Shown here: in pieces, positions 55,143 to 63,763 of the stretch
Layout of the letters: every line of letters starts with the position of its first letter
How positions within the stretch are numbered: the stretch's first letter is position 1
Origin: Actinosynnema pretiosum
GTDB taxonomy: Bacteria; Actinomycetota; Actinomycetes; Mycobacteriales; Pseudonocardiaceae
Length of the DNA stretch: 64,000 bases
Assembly (NCBI RefSeq): GCF_024171695.1
Contig: NZ_JAMTCF010000002.1
Span: 602,507 to 666,506, forward strand
Direction: 5' to 3'
Notes under the pieces: generated by a model
What the model saw: only the letters and a program-made list of their open reading frames with translations
Database searches by the model: none
Told to the model about the DNA's origin: nothing
Translations under genes and position numbers: made by a program

Positions 55143-55804
55143 CAGCCCTCCTCCGGGGCCTGCGCCGCGGCCGAGGCGACGTCGGTGATGGTGCCGGACA
55201 GCGCGGCCACGTACACCACGTCGTCGGCCTGGAGCAGCGTCCTCGGCCCCGGCAGCACGCCGGTGCCGAACCGCATGACGAACGCCACCCGGCAGCCCGT
55301 CACCGCCTCGAACTCGCTGACCGGGTGGCCCACCCAGTCCTCGTGCGGGTCCAGCGGCAGCACCGCGACCGTCCCGGACGGGTCGCGCCACGCCGTGGAC
55401 GCCCCCTCCGGCAGCAGCATCCGCAGGAACCGGTCGGTGCTCCACGGCACCGTCGCCACGGTCGGGATGCCCAACCGCTCGTACACGGCCGCGCGCCGCT
55501 CGTCGTAGATCCGGGCCACGACGGCCTCGACGCCGAACGTCTCGCGCGCGACCCGCGCGGAGATGATGTTGGAGTTGTCGCCGCTGGACACGGCGGCGAA
55601 GGCGCCAGCCCGCTCGATGCCCGCCTCCACCAGCACGGCCCGGTCGAAGCCGTTGCCGACCACCTGCTGGCCGTGGAAGTCCGGGCCGAGCCTGCGGAAG
55701 GACTGCGCGTCCTTGTCGATCACCGAGACCTGGTGGTCGAGGCGCTCCAGCGCCTTGGCCAGGGAGGAGCCGACCCGGCCGCATCCCATGATCACCACGT
55801 GCAC
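55142..55804 (-). CDS. TrkA/RCK potassium uptake regulator (CeoB-like)
   Basis: A 220-residue RCK protein: VVIMGCGRVGSSLAKALERLDHQVSVIDKD forms the dinucleotide fold, and VVGNGFDRAVLVEAGIERAGAFAAVSSGDNSNIISARVARETFGVEAVVARIYDERRA completes RCK_N. RCK_C follows with GHPVSEFEAVTGCRVAFVMRFG. The GTG at 55804 has an AGGAGG site. It is the first gene of the pair and lies 83 bases from the divergent permease gene. Confidence 0.92.
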   Translation of the reverse strand: MHVVIMGCGRVGSSLAKALERLDHQVSVIDKDAQSFRRLGPDFHGQQVVGNGFDRAVLVEAGIERAGAFAAVSSGDNSNIISARVARETFGVEAVVARIYDERRAAVYERLGIPTVATVPWSTDRFLRMLLPEGASTAWRDPSGTVAVLPLDPHEDWVGHPVSEFEAVTGCRVAFVMRFGTGVLPGPRTLLQADDVVYVAALSGTITDVASAAAQAPEEG

Positions 55805-55887
55805 GTTGCCTCCTGAGCGACGCCTTCCGGCAGAACCTACCCACGACTACTCCGAGCAGGGGAGGTGACCCCGTACGCTTACCCCCC

Positions 55888-57912
55888 GTGTCCAAGCTCG
55901 CAACCGCGGCCAAGCGCCTGCTGGTCGGCAGGCCCTTCCGCAGCGACCGGCTCGCCCACACCCTCCTGCCCAAGCGGATCGCGCTGCCGGTGTTCGCCTC
56001 GGACGCCATGTCCTCCGTCGCGTACGCGCCGGAGGAGATCTTCCTGGTGCTGTCGGTGGCGGGCCTGTCGGCCTACGCGATGGCCCCGTGGGTGGGCGTG
56101 GTCGTGGTGCTGGTGATGCTCGTCGTGGTCGCCAGCTACCGGCAGAACGTGCACGCCTACCCCTCCGGCGGCGGCGACTACGAGGTCGCCACGGTCAACC
56201 TGGGCCGCAGGGCGGGCCTCACGGTCGCCAGCGCGCTGCTGGTGGACTACATCCTCACCGTCGCGGTCTCCATCTCCTCGGCGGCGGCCAACATCGGTTC
56301 GGCCATCCCCTTCGTGGCCACGCACAAGGTCGAGTTCGCGGTCGTCGCGATCGTCCTGCTCACCGCCGTGAACCTGCGCGGCATCCGCGAGTCCGGCGGC
56401 GCCTTCGCCATCCCGACCTACGCCTTCATGGGCGGCGTGCTGCTGATGATCGGCTACGGCCTGGTGCGCGCGTTCGTCCTCGGCGACGAGATGCGCGCCG
56501 AGTCCGCCGACCTGGTCATCCGCGCCGAGCACGACGACCTCGCGGGCTTCGCGTTCGTGTTCCTGGTCCTGCGCGCCTTCTCCTCCGGCTGCGCGGCCCT
56601 CACCGGCGTCGAGGCCATCAGCAACGGCGTGCCCGCGTTCCGCAAGCCCAAGTCCCGCAACGCGGCCACCACGCTGCTGATGATGGGCGGCGTCGCGGTG
56701 GTGATGCTGATGGGCCTGATCGCCCTCGCCCAGCTCACCGGCGTGCGGATGGCCGAGCACCCGAAGGAGCAGATCGTCGGGGCCCCCGAGGGCTACGAGC
56801 AGAAGACCATGATCGCCCAGATCGCGGGCGCGGTCTTCGACGGCTTCCCGGCGGGCTTCTTCTTCATCGCCGTCGTCACCGCCCTGATCCTGGTGCTGGC
56901 CGCCAACACCGCGTTCAACGGCTTCCCCGTGCTCGGCTCGATCCTCGCCCAGGACCGCTACCTGCCGCGCCAGCTGCACACCCGAGGCGACCGGCTCGCG
57001 TTCAGCAACGGCATCGTGTTCCTCGCGGGCGCCGCGATCGTGCTCGTGGTCGCGTTCGACGCCGAGGTCACCAAGCTCATCCAGCTCTACATCGTCGGCG
57101 TGTTCGTCTCGTTCACGATGAGCCAGCTCGGCATGATCCGGCACTGGACCCGGCTGCTGGCCGACGAGCAGGACCCCGAGCGCCGCGCCCGGATGCGCCG
57201 CTCCAGGGTCATCAACGCGATCGGCCTGGCGATGACCGCGTCCGTGCTGGTCGTGGTGCTGCTCACCAAGTTCACCAAGGGCGCCTGGATCGCGATCGCC
57301 GCCATGGCCGCCATCTACGCCCTGATGACCGCCATCCGCAGGCACTACGACCGGGTCGCCGAGGAGCTGCGCCAGGAGGAGCGGCAGAAGCTGCTGCCCT
57401 CCCGCAACCACGCGATCGTGCTGGTGTCCACCCTGCACATGCCGACCCTGCGGGCGCTGGCCTACGCCAAGGCGACCCGGCCGGACGTGCTGGAGGCGGT
57501 CACCGTCAACGTGGACGACGGCGACACCCGCAAGCTGGTGCGGTCGTGGGAGAAGGAGGGCTTCAAGGTCCCCCTGAAGGTGGTCGAGTCGCCCTACCGC
57601 GAGATCACCAAGCCGGTCCTGGACTACGTCAAGCGCATCCGCACCGCGAACCCGCGCGACGTGGTCACCGTCTTCATCCCCGAGTACGTGGTCGGCCGCT
57701 GGTGGGAGTCCATCCTGCACAACCAGAGCGCCCTGCGGCTCAAGGGCAGGCTGCTCTTCGAGCCCGGCGTGATGGTCACCAGCGTGCCGTGGCAACTCGC
57801 GTCCTCCCACCGGGTGACGCACCGGGACGACGCGCTGGCTCCCGGCCAGGTCCGCAGGGGCCTAGACCAGCGCGACCTCGAACAGCGAACGAAGAACCGG
57901 AGCGGCGAGTGA
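55888..57912 (+). CDS. APC-superfamily permease, KimA-like potassium importer
   Basis: A 674-residue transporter with about twelve hydrophobic segments and a 200-residue C-terminal cytoplasmic domain. The opening ALPVFASDAMSSVAYAPEEIFLVLSVAG and the tail HAIVLVSTLHMPTLRALAYAKATRPDVLEAVTVNVD (a universal-stress-like domain) are those of KimA/YdaO-type K+/H+ symporters rather than of amino-acid carriers, which is how the family is often labelled. The position beside two TrkA-type proteins supports potassium as substrate. TACGCT (55874-55879) lies 8 bases before the GTG at 55888, so the mRNA is probably leaderless. The stop overlaps the next gene by 4 bases (GTGA). Confidence 0.8.
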   Translation: MSKLATAAKRLLVGRPFRSDRLAHTLLPKRIALPVFASDAMSSVAYAPEEIFLVLSVAGLSAYAMAPWVGVVVVLVMLVVVASYRQNVHAYPSGGGDYEVATVNLGRRAGLTVASALLVDYILTVAVSISSAAANIGSAIPFVATHKVEFAVVAIVLLTAVNLRGIRESGGAFAIPTYAFMGGVLLMIGYGLVRAFVLGDEMRAESADLVIRAEHDDLAGFAFVFLVLRAFSSGCAALTGVEAISNGVPAFRKPKSRNAATTLLMMGGVAVVMLMGLIALAQLTGVRMAEHPKEQIVGAPEGYEQKTMIAQIAGAVFDGFPAGFFFIAVVTALILVLAANTAFNGFPVLGSILAQDRYLPRQLHTRGDRLAFSNGIVFLAGAAIVLVVAFDAEVTKLIQLYIVGVFVSFTMSQLGMIRHWTRLLADEQDPERRARMRRSRVINAIGLAMTASVLVVVLLTKFTKGAWIAIAAMAAIYALMTAIRRHYDRVAEELRQEERQKLLPSRNHAIVLVSTLHMPTLRALAYAKATRPDVLEAVTVNVDDGDTRKLVRSWEKEGFKVPLKVVESPYREITKPVLDYVKRIRTANPRDVVTVFIPEYVVGRWWESILHNQSALRLKGRLLFEPGVMVTSVPWQLASSHRVTHRDDALAPGQVRRGLDQRDLEQRTKNRSGE

Positions 57913-59144
57913 GCACCACCACCTGGCTGAAGCAGGTCGTCGAGGTCGAGGTCGGGGCGGTCGCCCACGGCGGGCACTGCGTCGCCCGGCACGAGGGCCG
58001 CGTGATCTTCGTGCGGCACGCGCTGCCCGGCGAGCTGGTCCGCGTCCTGATCACCTCCGACAACGGCGGCTCGTTCTGCCGGGGCGACGCCGTCGAGGTC
58101 CTGCGGGCCAGCCCGGACCGGGTCACCCCGCCGTGCCCGTTCTCCGGACCGGGCAAGTGCGGCGGCTGCGACTGGCAGCACGCCTCCTGGGGCGCCCAGC
58201 GCGACCTCAAGGCCGCCGTCGTCGCCGAGCAGCTCCAGCGCCTCGCGGGCGTCGAGCGCGAGGTGGTGGTCGAGCCGCTGCCCGGCGGCGTCCGCGACTG
58301 GCGCACCCGGCTGCGCCTCGCGGTCGGCCGCGACGGCAAGCCCGGCTTCCGGGGCCACCACAGCCACGACGTCATCCCGGTCGACCACTGCGTGATCGCC
58401 GCCCCGCACGCGCTGGACGACGTGCTCGACCGCGCCTGGCGGCCCGGCTCCGAGCTGGCCGTCACGCTCGACTCCACCGGCAAGCAGCACGTCACCGAGA
58501 TCGCCCCCGCCCAGCGCAGGGGCGGCAGGCGGCCGACGCCCGGCCCGTCCAAGCTGCGCAGGGGCAGCGGCGGCGCCGTCGAGCGGGCCGCCGACCGCGA
58601 CTGGCTGGTGCGCGCCGACGGCTTCTGGCAGGTCCACCCGCACGCGGCCGACACCCTCGCCCGCGTCGTCGGCGAGTGGGCGGCCTGCGAGCCCGGCGAC
58701 CGCGCCTGGGACCTGTACGGCGGCGCGGGCCTGTTCGCCTCCGTCCTGGCCGCCCAGGTCGGCGAGACCGGTTCCGTCGAGGTGGTCGAGTCCGCCGCGA
58801 ACGCTGTCCGCGACGGGCAGCGCGCCCTCGCCGACCTGCCGCAGGTGACGTGGCACGTGGGCCGGGTGGAGGACTCCGTCACCCGCGCGCCGTTCACCGA
58901 CCAGTCACCCTCCGTCGTCGTCCTCGACCCGCCCCGCAAGGGCGCGGGCGCGGCCGTGGTCGACGCCATCGCCGCCCACTGCCCCGCCCGAGTGGTGTAC
59001 GTCGCCTGCGACCCCGCCGCCCTGGCCAGGGACGTCGCCTCGCTCGCAGGCCACGGCTACCGGTTGGCCCAGCTCAGGGCGTTCGACGCGTTCCCCATGA
59101 CGCACCACGTCGAGTGCGTCGCCCTGTTCACGCGCGGTGACTGA
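57909..59144 (+). CDS. TRAM-domain class I SAM-dependent RNA methyltransferase (RumA/TrmA family)
   Basis: A 411-residue RNA uridine-5-methyltransferase candidate. An N-terminal TRAM domain (VEVEVGAVAHGGHCVARHEGRVIFVRHALPGELV) is followed by an iron-sulfur-type Cys set CPFSGPGKCGGCDWQH, then the SAM fold: FWQVHPHAADTLARVV, WDLYGGAGLFASVLAAQ, VVLDPPRKGAG and YVACDPAALARDVASL. The Cys in VACDP is the usual nucleophile. A basic linker (QRRGGRRPTPGPSKLRRGSGG) may contact RNA. It is coupled to the permease gene, as in mycobacteria (recalled as Rv2689c). The target base is not predictable. Confidence 0.9.
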   Translation: MSTTTWLKQVVEVEVGAVAHGGHCVARHEGRVIFVRHALPGELVRVLITSDNGGSFCRGDAVEVLRASPDRVTPPCPFSGPGKCGGCDWQHASWGAQRDLKAAVVAEQLQRLAGVEREVVVEPLPGGVRDWRTRLRLAVGRDGKPGFRGHHSHDVIPVDHCVIAAPHALDDVLDRAWRPGSELAVTLDSTGKQHVTEIAPAQRRGGRRPTPGPSKLRRGSGGAVERAADRDWLVRADGFWQVHPHAADTLARVVGEWAACEPGDRAWDLYGGAGLFASVLAAQVGETGSVEVVESAANAVRDGQRALADLPQVTWHVGRVEDSVTRAPFTDQSPSVVVLDPPRKGAGAAVVDAIAAHCPARVVYVACDPAALARDVASLAGHGYRLAQLRAFDAFPMTHHVECVALFTRGD

Positions 59145-59180
59145 CCGGGCGCGGGACCGAACGTCTCAACGGGTGGTCCG

Positions 59181-59186
59181 TAGACT
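59181..59186 (+). promoter_or_regulatory. Probable -10 element of dxs
   Basis: TAGACT fits the TAnnnT pattern, 46 bases before the dxs start, leaving a short leader with the AGGACACGAGG region. No good -35 is seen at 17 bases. Confidence 0.35.
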
Positions 59187-59231
59187 GGCCGGACGAGCAA
59201 GGACCAACCCCCAGGACACGAGGTGGAAGCG

Positions 59232-61133
59232 GTGTCGCTGCTGGAATCCGTCAACGGACCGGCTGACCTGAAACGGCTTGACCACGACCAACTCGCCGCG
59301 CTGGCCGACGAGGTCCGCCGATTCCTGATCGACAAGGTCTCCCGCACGGGTGGGCACCTCGGCCCCAACCTCGGGGTCGTCGAGCTGACCATCGCGATGC
59401 ACCGGGTCTTCGACTCGCCGCACGACTCGGTGGTGTTCGACACCGGGCACCAGAGCTACGTCCACAAGATCCTCACCGGTCGGCGCGACGGCTTCGACAC
59501 CCTGCGCAAGAAGGGCGGCCTGTCCGGCTACCCGTCCCGCGAGGAGTCCGAGCACGACGTCGAGGGCAACAGCCACGCCTCCACCGCGCTGTCCTACGCG
59601 GACGGCCTGGCCAAGGCCTACCAGCTCACCGGCCAGCGGGACCGGCACGTCGTCGCGCTCGTCGGCGACGGCGCCCTCACCGGCGGCATGTGCTGGGAGG
59701 CCCTGAACAACATCGCCTCCGGCACCGACCGGCCGGTGGTCATCGTCGTCAACGACAACGGCCGCTCCTACTCGCCCACCATCGGCGGCCTCGCCGACCA
59801 CCTCACCTCCCTGCGCCTGCAGCCCGGCTACGAGCGCGCCCTGGAGCGCGGCAAGTCCGCCCTCCAGTCGGCCCCGATCCTGGGCAAGCCGCTCTACGCC
59901 GCCCTGCACGCCGCCAAGCGCGGCATCAAGGACGCCATCAGCCCGCAGGCCATGTTCGAGGACCTCGGCCTGAAGTACCTCGGACCCGTCGACGGCCACG
60001 ACATCGCCGCCGTCGAGTCCGCGCTGCACCGCGCCAAGTCGTTCGGCGGACCGGTCATCGTGCACACCGTCACCCGCAAGGGCAACGGCTTCGCCCCGGC
60101 GGAGAACCACGAGGCCGACCAGATGCACGCCACCGGCGTCATCGACCCGATCACCGGCGAGAACCTCAGCCCGTCCAAGCGCACCTGGACGCACGTCTTC
60201 GCCGACGAGCTGGCCGCGCTCGGCGCCGAGCGCTCGGACCTGGTGGCCATCACCGCCGCCATGCGCGGTCCGACGGGGCTCGACAAGTTCGCCGCGGCCT
60301 TCCCGGACCGCTGCTTCGACGTCGGCATCGCCGAGCAGCACGCCATGACCTCGGCCGCGGGCCTGGCCATGGGCGGGATGCACCCGGTCGTCGCGATCTA
60401 CGCGACGTTCCTCAACCGGGCCTTCGACCAGCTCCTGCTCGACGTCGCCATGCACCGCCAGGGCGTCACCGTCGTGCTCGACCGCGCGGGTATCACCGGC
60501 CCGGACGGCGCGTCCCACCACGGCATGTGGGACCTGTCGATCCTCGGCGTGATCCCCGGCGTCCGGGTGGCCGCGCCGCGTGACGCGGGCACCCTCGCCG
60601 AGGAGCTGCGCGAGGCGGTCGCGGTCGACGACGCCCCCACGGTCATCCGCTACCCCAAGGCGTCCGTGGGCGCCGACCTGCCCGCGGTCGAGCGGATCGG
60701 CGCCGTGGACGTGCTCAGCCGCGACGGCGACGACGTGCTGCTCGTGGCCGTCGGCGCCTTCGGCGAGCTGGGCCTGGCCGCCGCGCGCAAGCTCGCCGAC
60801 CAGGGCATCGGCGTCACCGTGGTCGACCCGCGCTGGATCTACCCGGTCCCGCCCGAGCTGGTCGACCTCGCCGGGCGCCACCGCCTCGTCGTCACCGTCG
60901 AGGACGGCGGCAGGCACGGCGGCTTCGGCTGGGCGCTGGCCGCCGCGCTGCGCGACGCCGACGTGGAGACCCCGCTGCGCGACATCGGCGTGCCGCAGGA
61001 GTTCCACGACCACGCCGAGCGCGCCGAGGTCCTCGCCGACCTCGGGCTCACCGCGCAGGACGTGGCCCGCCGCATCACCGAGTGGGTCGTCGCCGAGCAG
61101 CCGGTGGAAAACCAGGCGACAGCCCGCAAGTAG
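59232..61133 (+). CDS. dxs: 1-deoxy-D-xylulose-5-phosphate synthase
   Basis: A 633-residue thiamine-diphosphate enzyme that condenses pyruvate and glyceraldehyde-3-phosphate, the first step of the MEP isoprenoid route. It starts [28 protein letters not shown] from GTG 59232, which has GAGG 8 bases upstream; GTG 59223 would add three residues. Motifs: [43 protein letters not shown] (TPP/Mg), [20 protein letters not shown], the catalytic-Glu region, and [20 protein letters not shown]. Length is normal. It closes the conserved block that began at sigB (dxs1, recalled as Rv2682c). Confidence 0.97.
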   Translation: MSLLESVNGPADLKRLDHDQLAALADEVRRFLIDKVSRTGGHLGPNLGVVELTIAMHRVFDSPHDSVVFDTGHQSYVHKILTGRRDGFDTLRKKGGLSGYPSREESEHDVEGNSHASTALSYADGLAKAYQLTGQRDRHVVALVGDGALTGGMCWEALNNIASGTDRPVVIVVNDNGRSYSPTIGGLADHLTSLRLQPGYERALERGKSALQSAPILGKPLYAALHAAKRGIKDAISPQAMFEDLGLKYLGPVDGHDIAAVESALHRAKSFGGPVIVHTVTRKGNGFAPAENHEADQMHATGVIDPITGENLSPSKRTWTHVFADELAALGAERSDLVAITAAMRGPTGLDKFAAAFPDRCFDVGIAEQHAMTSAAGLAMGGMHPVVAIYATFLNRAFDQLLLDVAMHRQGVTVVLDRAGITGPDGASHHGMWDLSILGVIPGVRVAAPRDAGTLAEELREAVAVDDAPTVIRYPKASVGADLPAVERIGAVDVLSRDGDDVLLVAVGAFGELGLAAARKLADQGIGVTVVDPRWIYPVPPELVDLAGRHRLVVTVEDGGRHGGFGWALAAALRDADVETPLRDIGVPQEFHDHAERAEVLADLGLTAQDVARRITEWVVAEQPVENQATARK

Positions 61134-61354
61134 TCGATCTGACGTTCCCCCTGCCCGCGAGCGGCCCTGACGGCTCTGCCCACCTCGGTCCCGCGCGTGG
61201 CAACGGGCAGCAGAGATGCTTTCCGCCATCCTGAGTCGCCGACCCCCGTGACAGGAGCAGGCGCCCGGCCAAGCGGACCCCCGAGGTCCCCGCCGTGCAC
61301 CCGCGTCGCGGGGGTCGGCGCGTGGGAGGGGCGGGAGCCGGAGGGGGAACACCG

Positions 61355-61918
61355 ATGAAGGTCACCGTCATGCCGTGGCACCGCGCCGCGCGCTTCCGCG
61401 ACGGGGAGCACGTCGGCGAGCTCGGACCGGGCAAGCACCGCGTCGGCCGCCGCGACTCGCTCCAGCGGATCGACACCCGGCTCCAGACCAGCACGCCCTC
61501 GGCCCAGGACATCCCCACCGCCGACGGCGTCCACGTCCGCGTCACGCCCGCCCTCACCTGCGCGGTGGTGGACGCGTCCCGGTACGTGCCGGCCGCCGAC
61601 TCGCCCACCCAGGTCCTCCACCTGGCCTGCCAGCTGCGCCTGCGCGCCGCCATCGCCGAGATCACCGCCCGCGCCGAGGGCCGCGCCGCCCTGGAGCGCG
61701 CGAGGGGCGAGACCGCCGCCCTGCGCTCGCTGCTCAACGCCGCCCGCCTCGCCGAGGAGCACCCCGTGCTGCTCCAGCTCCGCTCGCTCCAGAACGCCCA
61801 GACGGTCGTGGTCGAGCAGAGCGGCGCGCCCCGGCGGTCCAAGCGGGCCAAGCGCGAGGCCACCGGTGCCGCAGGCCCCGCCGATCAGGCGGCTCAGCCG
61901 GACGACAGCCCTCGCTAA
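61355..61918 (+). CDS. SPFH/band-7-like protein, soluble short form
   Basis: A 187-residue protein that begins MKVTVMPWHRAARFRDGEHVGELGPGKHRV, the usual opening of a slipin-type SPFH domain, continues through GVHVRVTPALTCAVVDASRYV, and has a helical arm (LRAAIAEITARAEGRAALERARGETAALRSLL) and a basic tail (PRRSKRAKREA). Full slipins have an N-terminal membrane anchor and about 250 or more residues; the anchor is missing here, so it is probably a cytosolic scaffold. ATG 61355 has a GGAGGGGGAAC site. It precedes a two-component system by 35 bases and may belong to the same unit. Confidence 0.75.
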   Translation: MKVTVMPWHRAARFRDGEHVGELGPGKHRVGRRDSLQRIDTRLQTSTPSAQDIPTADGVHVRVTPALTCAVVDASRYVPAADSPTQVLHLACQLRLRAAIAEITARAEGRAALERARGETAALRSLLNAARLAEEHPVLLQLRSLQNAQTVVVEQSGAPRRSKRAKREATGAAGPADQAAQPDDSPR

Positions 61919-61928
61919 GCACCCTCTC

Positions 61929-61945
61929 AGGTGCCTGTGGCACCT
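61929..61945. promoter_or_regulatory. Inverted repeat before the response regulator gene
   Basis: AGGTGCC-TGT-GGCACCT, 8 bases before the GTG at 61954, followed by TTTG. It could be an autoregulatory site or a weak terminator for the SPFH gene. Confidence 0.4.
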
Positions 61946-61953
61946 TTGTCGGC

Positions 61954-62631
61954 GTGCGCATCCTGGTAGTCGAGGACGAGGCGCCACTGGCCGACGCGAT
62001 CGCGCGCGGCCTGCGGCGCGAGGGCATGGCCGTGGACGTGGCCTACGACGGGGAGAGCGGGCACGAGAAGTCCTCGGTCACCCGCTACGACGTGGTCGTG
62101 CTCGACCGCGACCTGCCCGGCATGTCCGGCGACGAGCTGTGCGGGGAGATCCTCAGCTCGGGGGCACTGACCAGGGTCATGATGCTGACCGCCAGCGCCG
62201 GGATCGAGGACCGCGTCGAAGGCCTGTCCCTCGGCGCGGACGACTACCTGGCCAAGCCGTTCGCGTTCCCCGAGCTGGTCGCGCGGGTCAGGGCGCTGGC
62301 CCGCCGCGCCACCCCGGCCACCCCGCCGCTGCTCACCGCCCGCGACGTCGAGCTGGACCCGGCCCGCCGCACCGTGCGGCGCGGCGGCCAGCCGGTCGAG
62401 CTGACCCGCAAGGAGTTCGGCGTCCTGGAGGTCCTGCTCGCGGCCAAGGGCTCCGTGGTCAGCAGCGAGGAGCTCCTGGAGCGGGTCTGGGACGAGAACG
62501 CCGACCCGTTCACCACGACCGTCCGGGTCACCGTCATGACCCTGCGCAAGAAGCTCGGCGAGCCTGGCATCATCGACACCGTGGTCGGCTCCGGTTACCG
62601 AGTCCCGACGGCAGGCTCCGCTGAAGGCTGA
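61954..62631 (+). CDS. OmpR/PhoB-family response regulator
   Basis: A 225-residue two-component regulator. The receiver domain has acidic VVEDEA near the start, the phospho-acceptor Asp51 in VVVLDRDLPGMSGDE, Thr79 and Lys101 in DYLAKPFAF. A linker leads to a winged-helix output domain (RRGGQPVELTRKEFGVLEVLLAAKGSVVSSEELLERVWDENADPFTTTVRVTVMTLRKKLGEP and IDTVVGSGYRV). The GTG at 61954 is chosen because it gives the standard opening VRILVVEDE. Its stop lies just inside the probable start of the sensor kinase. Confidence 0.93.
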   Translation: MRILVVEDEAPLADAIARGLRREGMAVDVAYDGESGHEKSSVTRYDVVVLDRDLPGMSGDELCGEILSSGALTRVMMLTASAGIEDRVEGLSLGADDYLAKPFAFPELVARVRALARRATPATPPLLTARDVELDPARRTVRRGGQPVELTRKEFGVLEVLLAAKGSVVSSEELLERVWDENADPFTTTVRVTVMTLRKKLGEPGIIDTVVGSGYRVPTAGSAEG

Positions 62632-62632
62632 G

Positions 62633-63763
62633 CTGAGCCGCCGCAGGGGGCCGGGGCTGCGCGCGCGGATCACCCTCCTCGCCACCGGCCTGGTCGCGTT
62701 CGTCAGCGCGCTCCTGCTCCTGCTCGGCTGGATGCTGGTCAGCCGGGTGGTCGAGTCGTCGCCGCGCTTCCCCGAGGGCAGCACGGTGGTCGTCGACGGG
62801 GTCGAGGTCGACGCGGCCTCCCTCACGGACCTGCTCGGCAGGCAGGCCCAGGACGACGTCCTGCGCTCGGGCAGCGTGGCGTTCCTGTGCGTGGTGGTCG
62901 CCGCCGCCCTGCTGGCCTGGACGATCACCGGGCGGGTGCTGCGGCCGGTGCACGAGGTCACCGACGCCGCCCGCAGGCTCTCCGCCGAGTCGCTGGGGGA
63001 GCGGCTGCGCCTGGTCGGCCCGCGCGACGAGGTCGCGGAGCTGGCCGACACCTTCGACGAGATGCTCGACCGCCTGCAGGCCGCGTTCGACTCGCAGCGG
63101 CGGTTCGTCGCCAACGCCTCCCACGAGCTGCGCACCCCCCTGTCGGTGATCCGCACCGAGCTGGACGTGACGCTGTCCGACCCGGACGCGGACGCGGAGG
63201 AGCTGCGGCGGATGGCCGAGGTGGTGCGCTCGGCGGGGATGCGGGCCGAGCAGCTGGTGAGCGCGCTGCTGCTGCTCGCGCGCACGGACGGCATCGGGCT
63301 GGCGGTGCGGGAACCGGTGGACGTGTCCGCGCTCGTGGAGTCGGCGTGGCGCGCGGTGCGGGCCGAGGCCGAGCAGCGCGGGGTGCGCGCGGTGTTCCAC
63401 CTCGCCCCGGCGCCCGCGGTCGGCGACCCGGCGCTGCTGGAGCGCATCGCGGGGAACCTGCTGGAGAACGCGGTGCGGCACAACGCGCCGGACGGGTGGG
63501 TCGAGGTGCGCGCCGAGGGCGGGCCGGTCTGGACTGTGCTGCGGGTGTCGTCGTCCGGTCAGCTCATCGCGCCGGAGCTGGTGGAGAAGCTGTTCGAGCC
63601 GTTCCGGCGCGGTGGCACCGACCGGACCGCGCGCACGGGGACGGGTCTTGGCCTGTCGATCGTGCGGGCCGCGGTGGCCGCCCACGGCGGGAACGTGCAG
63701 GCAGCGGCCGTGCCGGGGGGTGGCCTGTCGGTCACCGTGCACCTGCCGGGCGCCCCCGCGTGA
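62633..63763 (+). CDS. Sensor histidine kinase with HAMP domain
   Basis: A 376-residue membrane kinase that should phosphorylate the regulator encoded just upstream. No ATG, GTG or TTG lies in frame before the first membrane segment; the first, ATG 62732, would cut that segment away. A CTG at 62633, 5 bases after GAAGG and just past the regulator's TGA, is the best start. Numbering from it: TM1 at 14-36, a short extracellular loop (about 37-80), TM2 at 82-98, HAMP at 100-152, phospho-acceptor His164 in ANASHELRTPLSVI, then HATPase with NLLENAVRHNA and GTGLGLSIVRAAVAAHGG. The sensed signal is unknown. Confidence 0.88.
   Translation: MSRRRGPGLRARITLLATGLVAFVSALLLLLGWMLVSRVVESSPRFPEGSTVVVDGVEVDAASLTDLLGRQAQDDVLRSGSVAFLCVVVAAALLAWTITGRVLRPVHEVTDAARRLSAESLGERLRLVGPRDEVAELADTFDEMLDRLQAAFDSQRRFVANASHELRTPLSVIRTELDVTLSDPDADAEELRRMAEVVRSAGMRAEQLVSALLLLARTDGIGLAVREPVDVSALVESAWRAVRAEAEQRGVRAVFHLAPAPAVGDPALLERIAGNLLENAVRHNAPDGWVEVRAEGGPVWTVLRVSSSGQLIAPELVEKLFEPFRRGGTDRTARTGTGLGLSIVRAAVAAHGGNVQAAAVPGGGLSVTVHLPGAPA

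Noticed and set aside
55805..55887. c-di-AMP (ydaO-type) riboswitch before the KimA-like gene
   Set aside because: Only 83 bases separate the divergent genes, less than the riboswitch needs, and a -10 element lies right before the start codon.
56088..57900. Very long plus-strand frame antisense-free but out of phase with the KimA-like gene
   Set aside because: It exists only because stop codons are rare in this composition. Its Arg/Pro/Gly-rich translation has no domain, while the overlapping frame is a clear permease.
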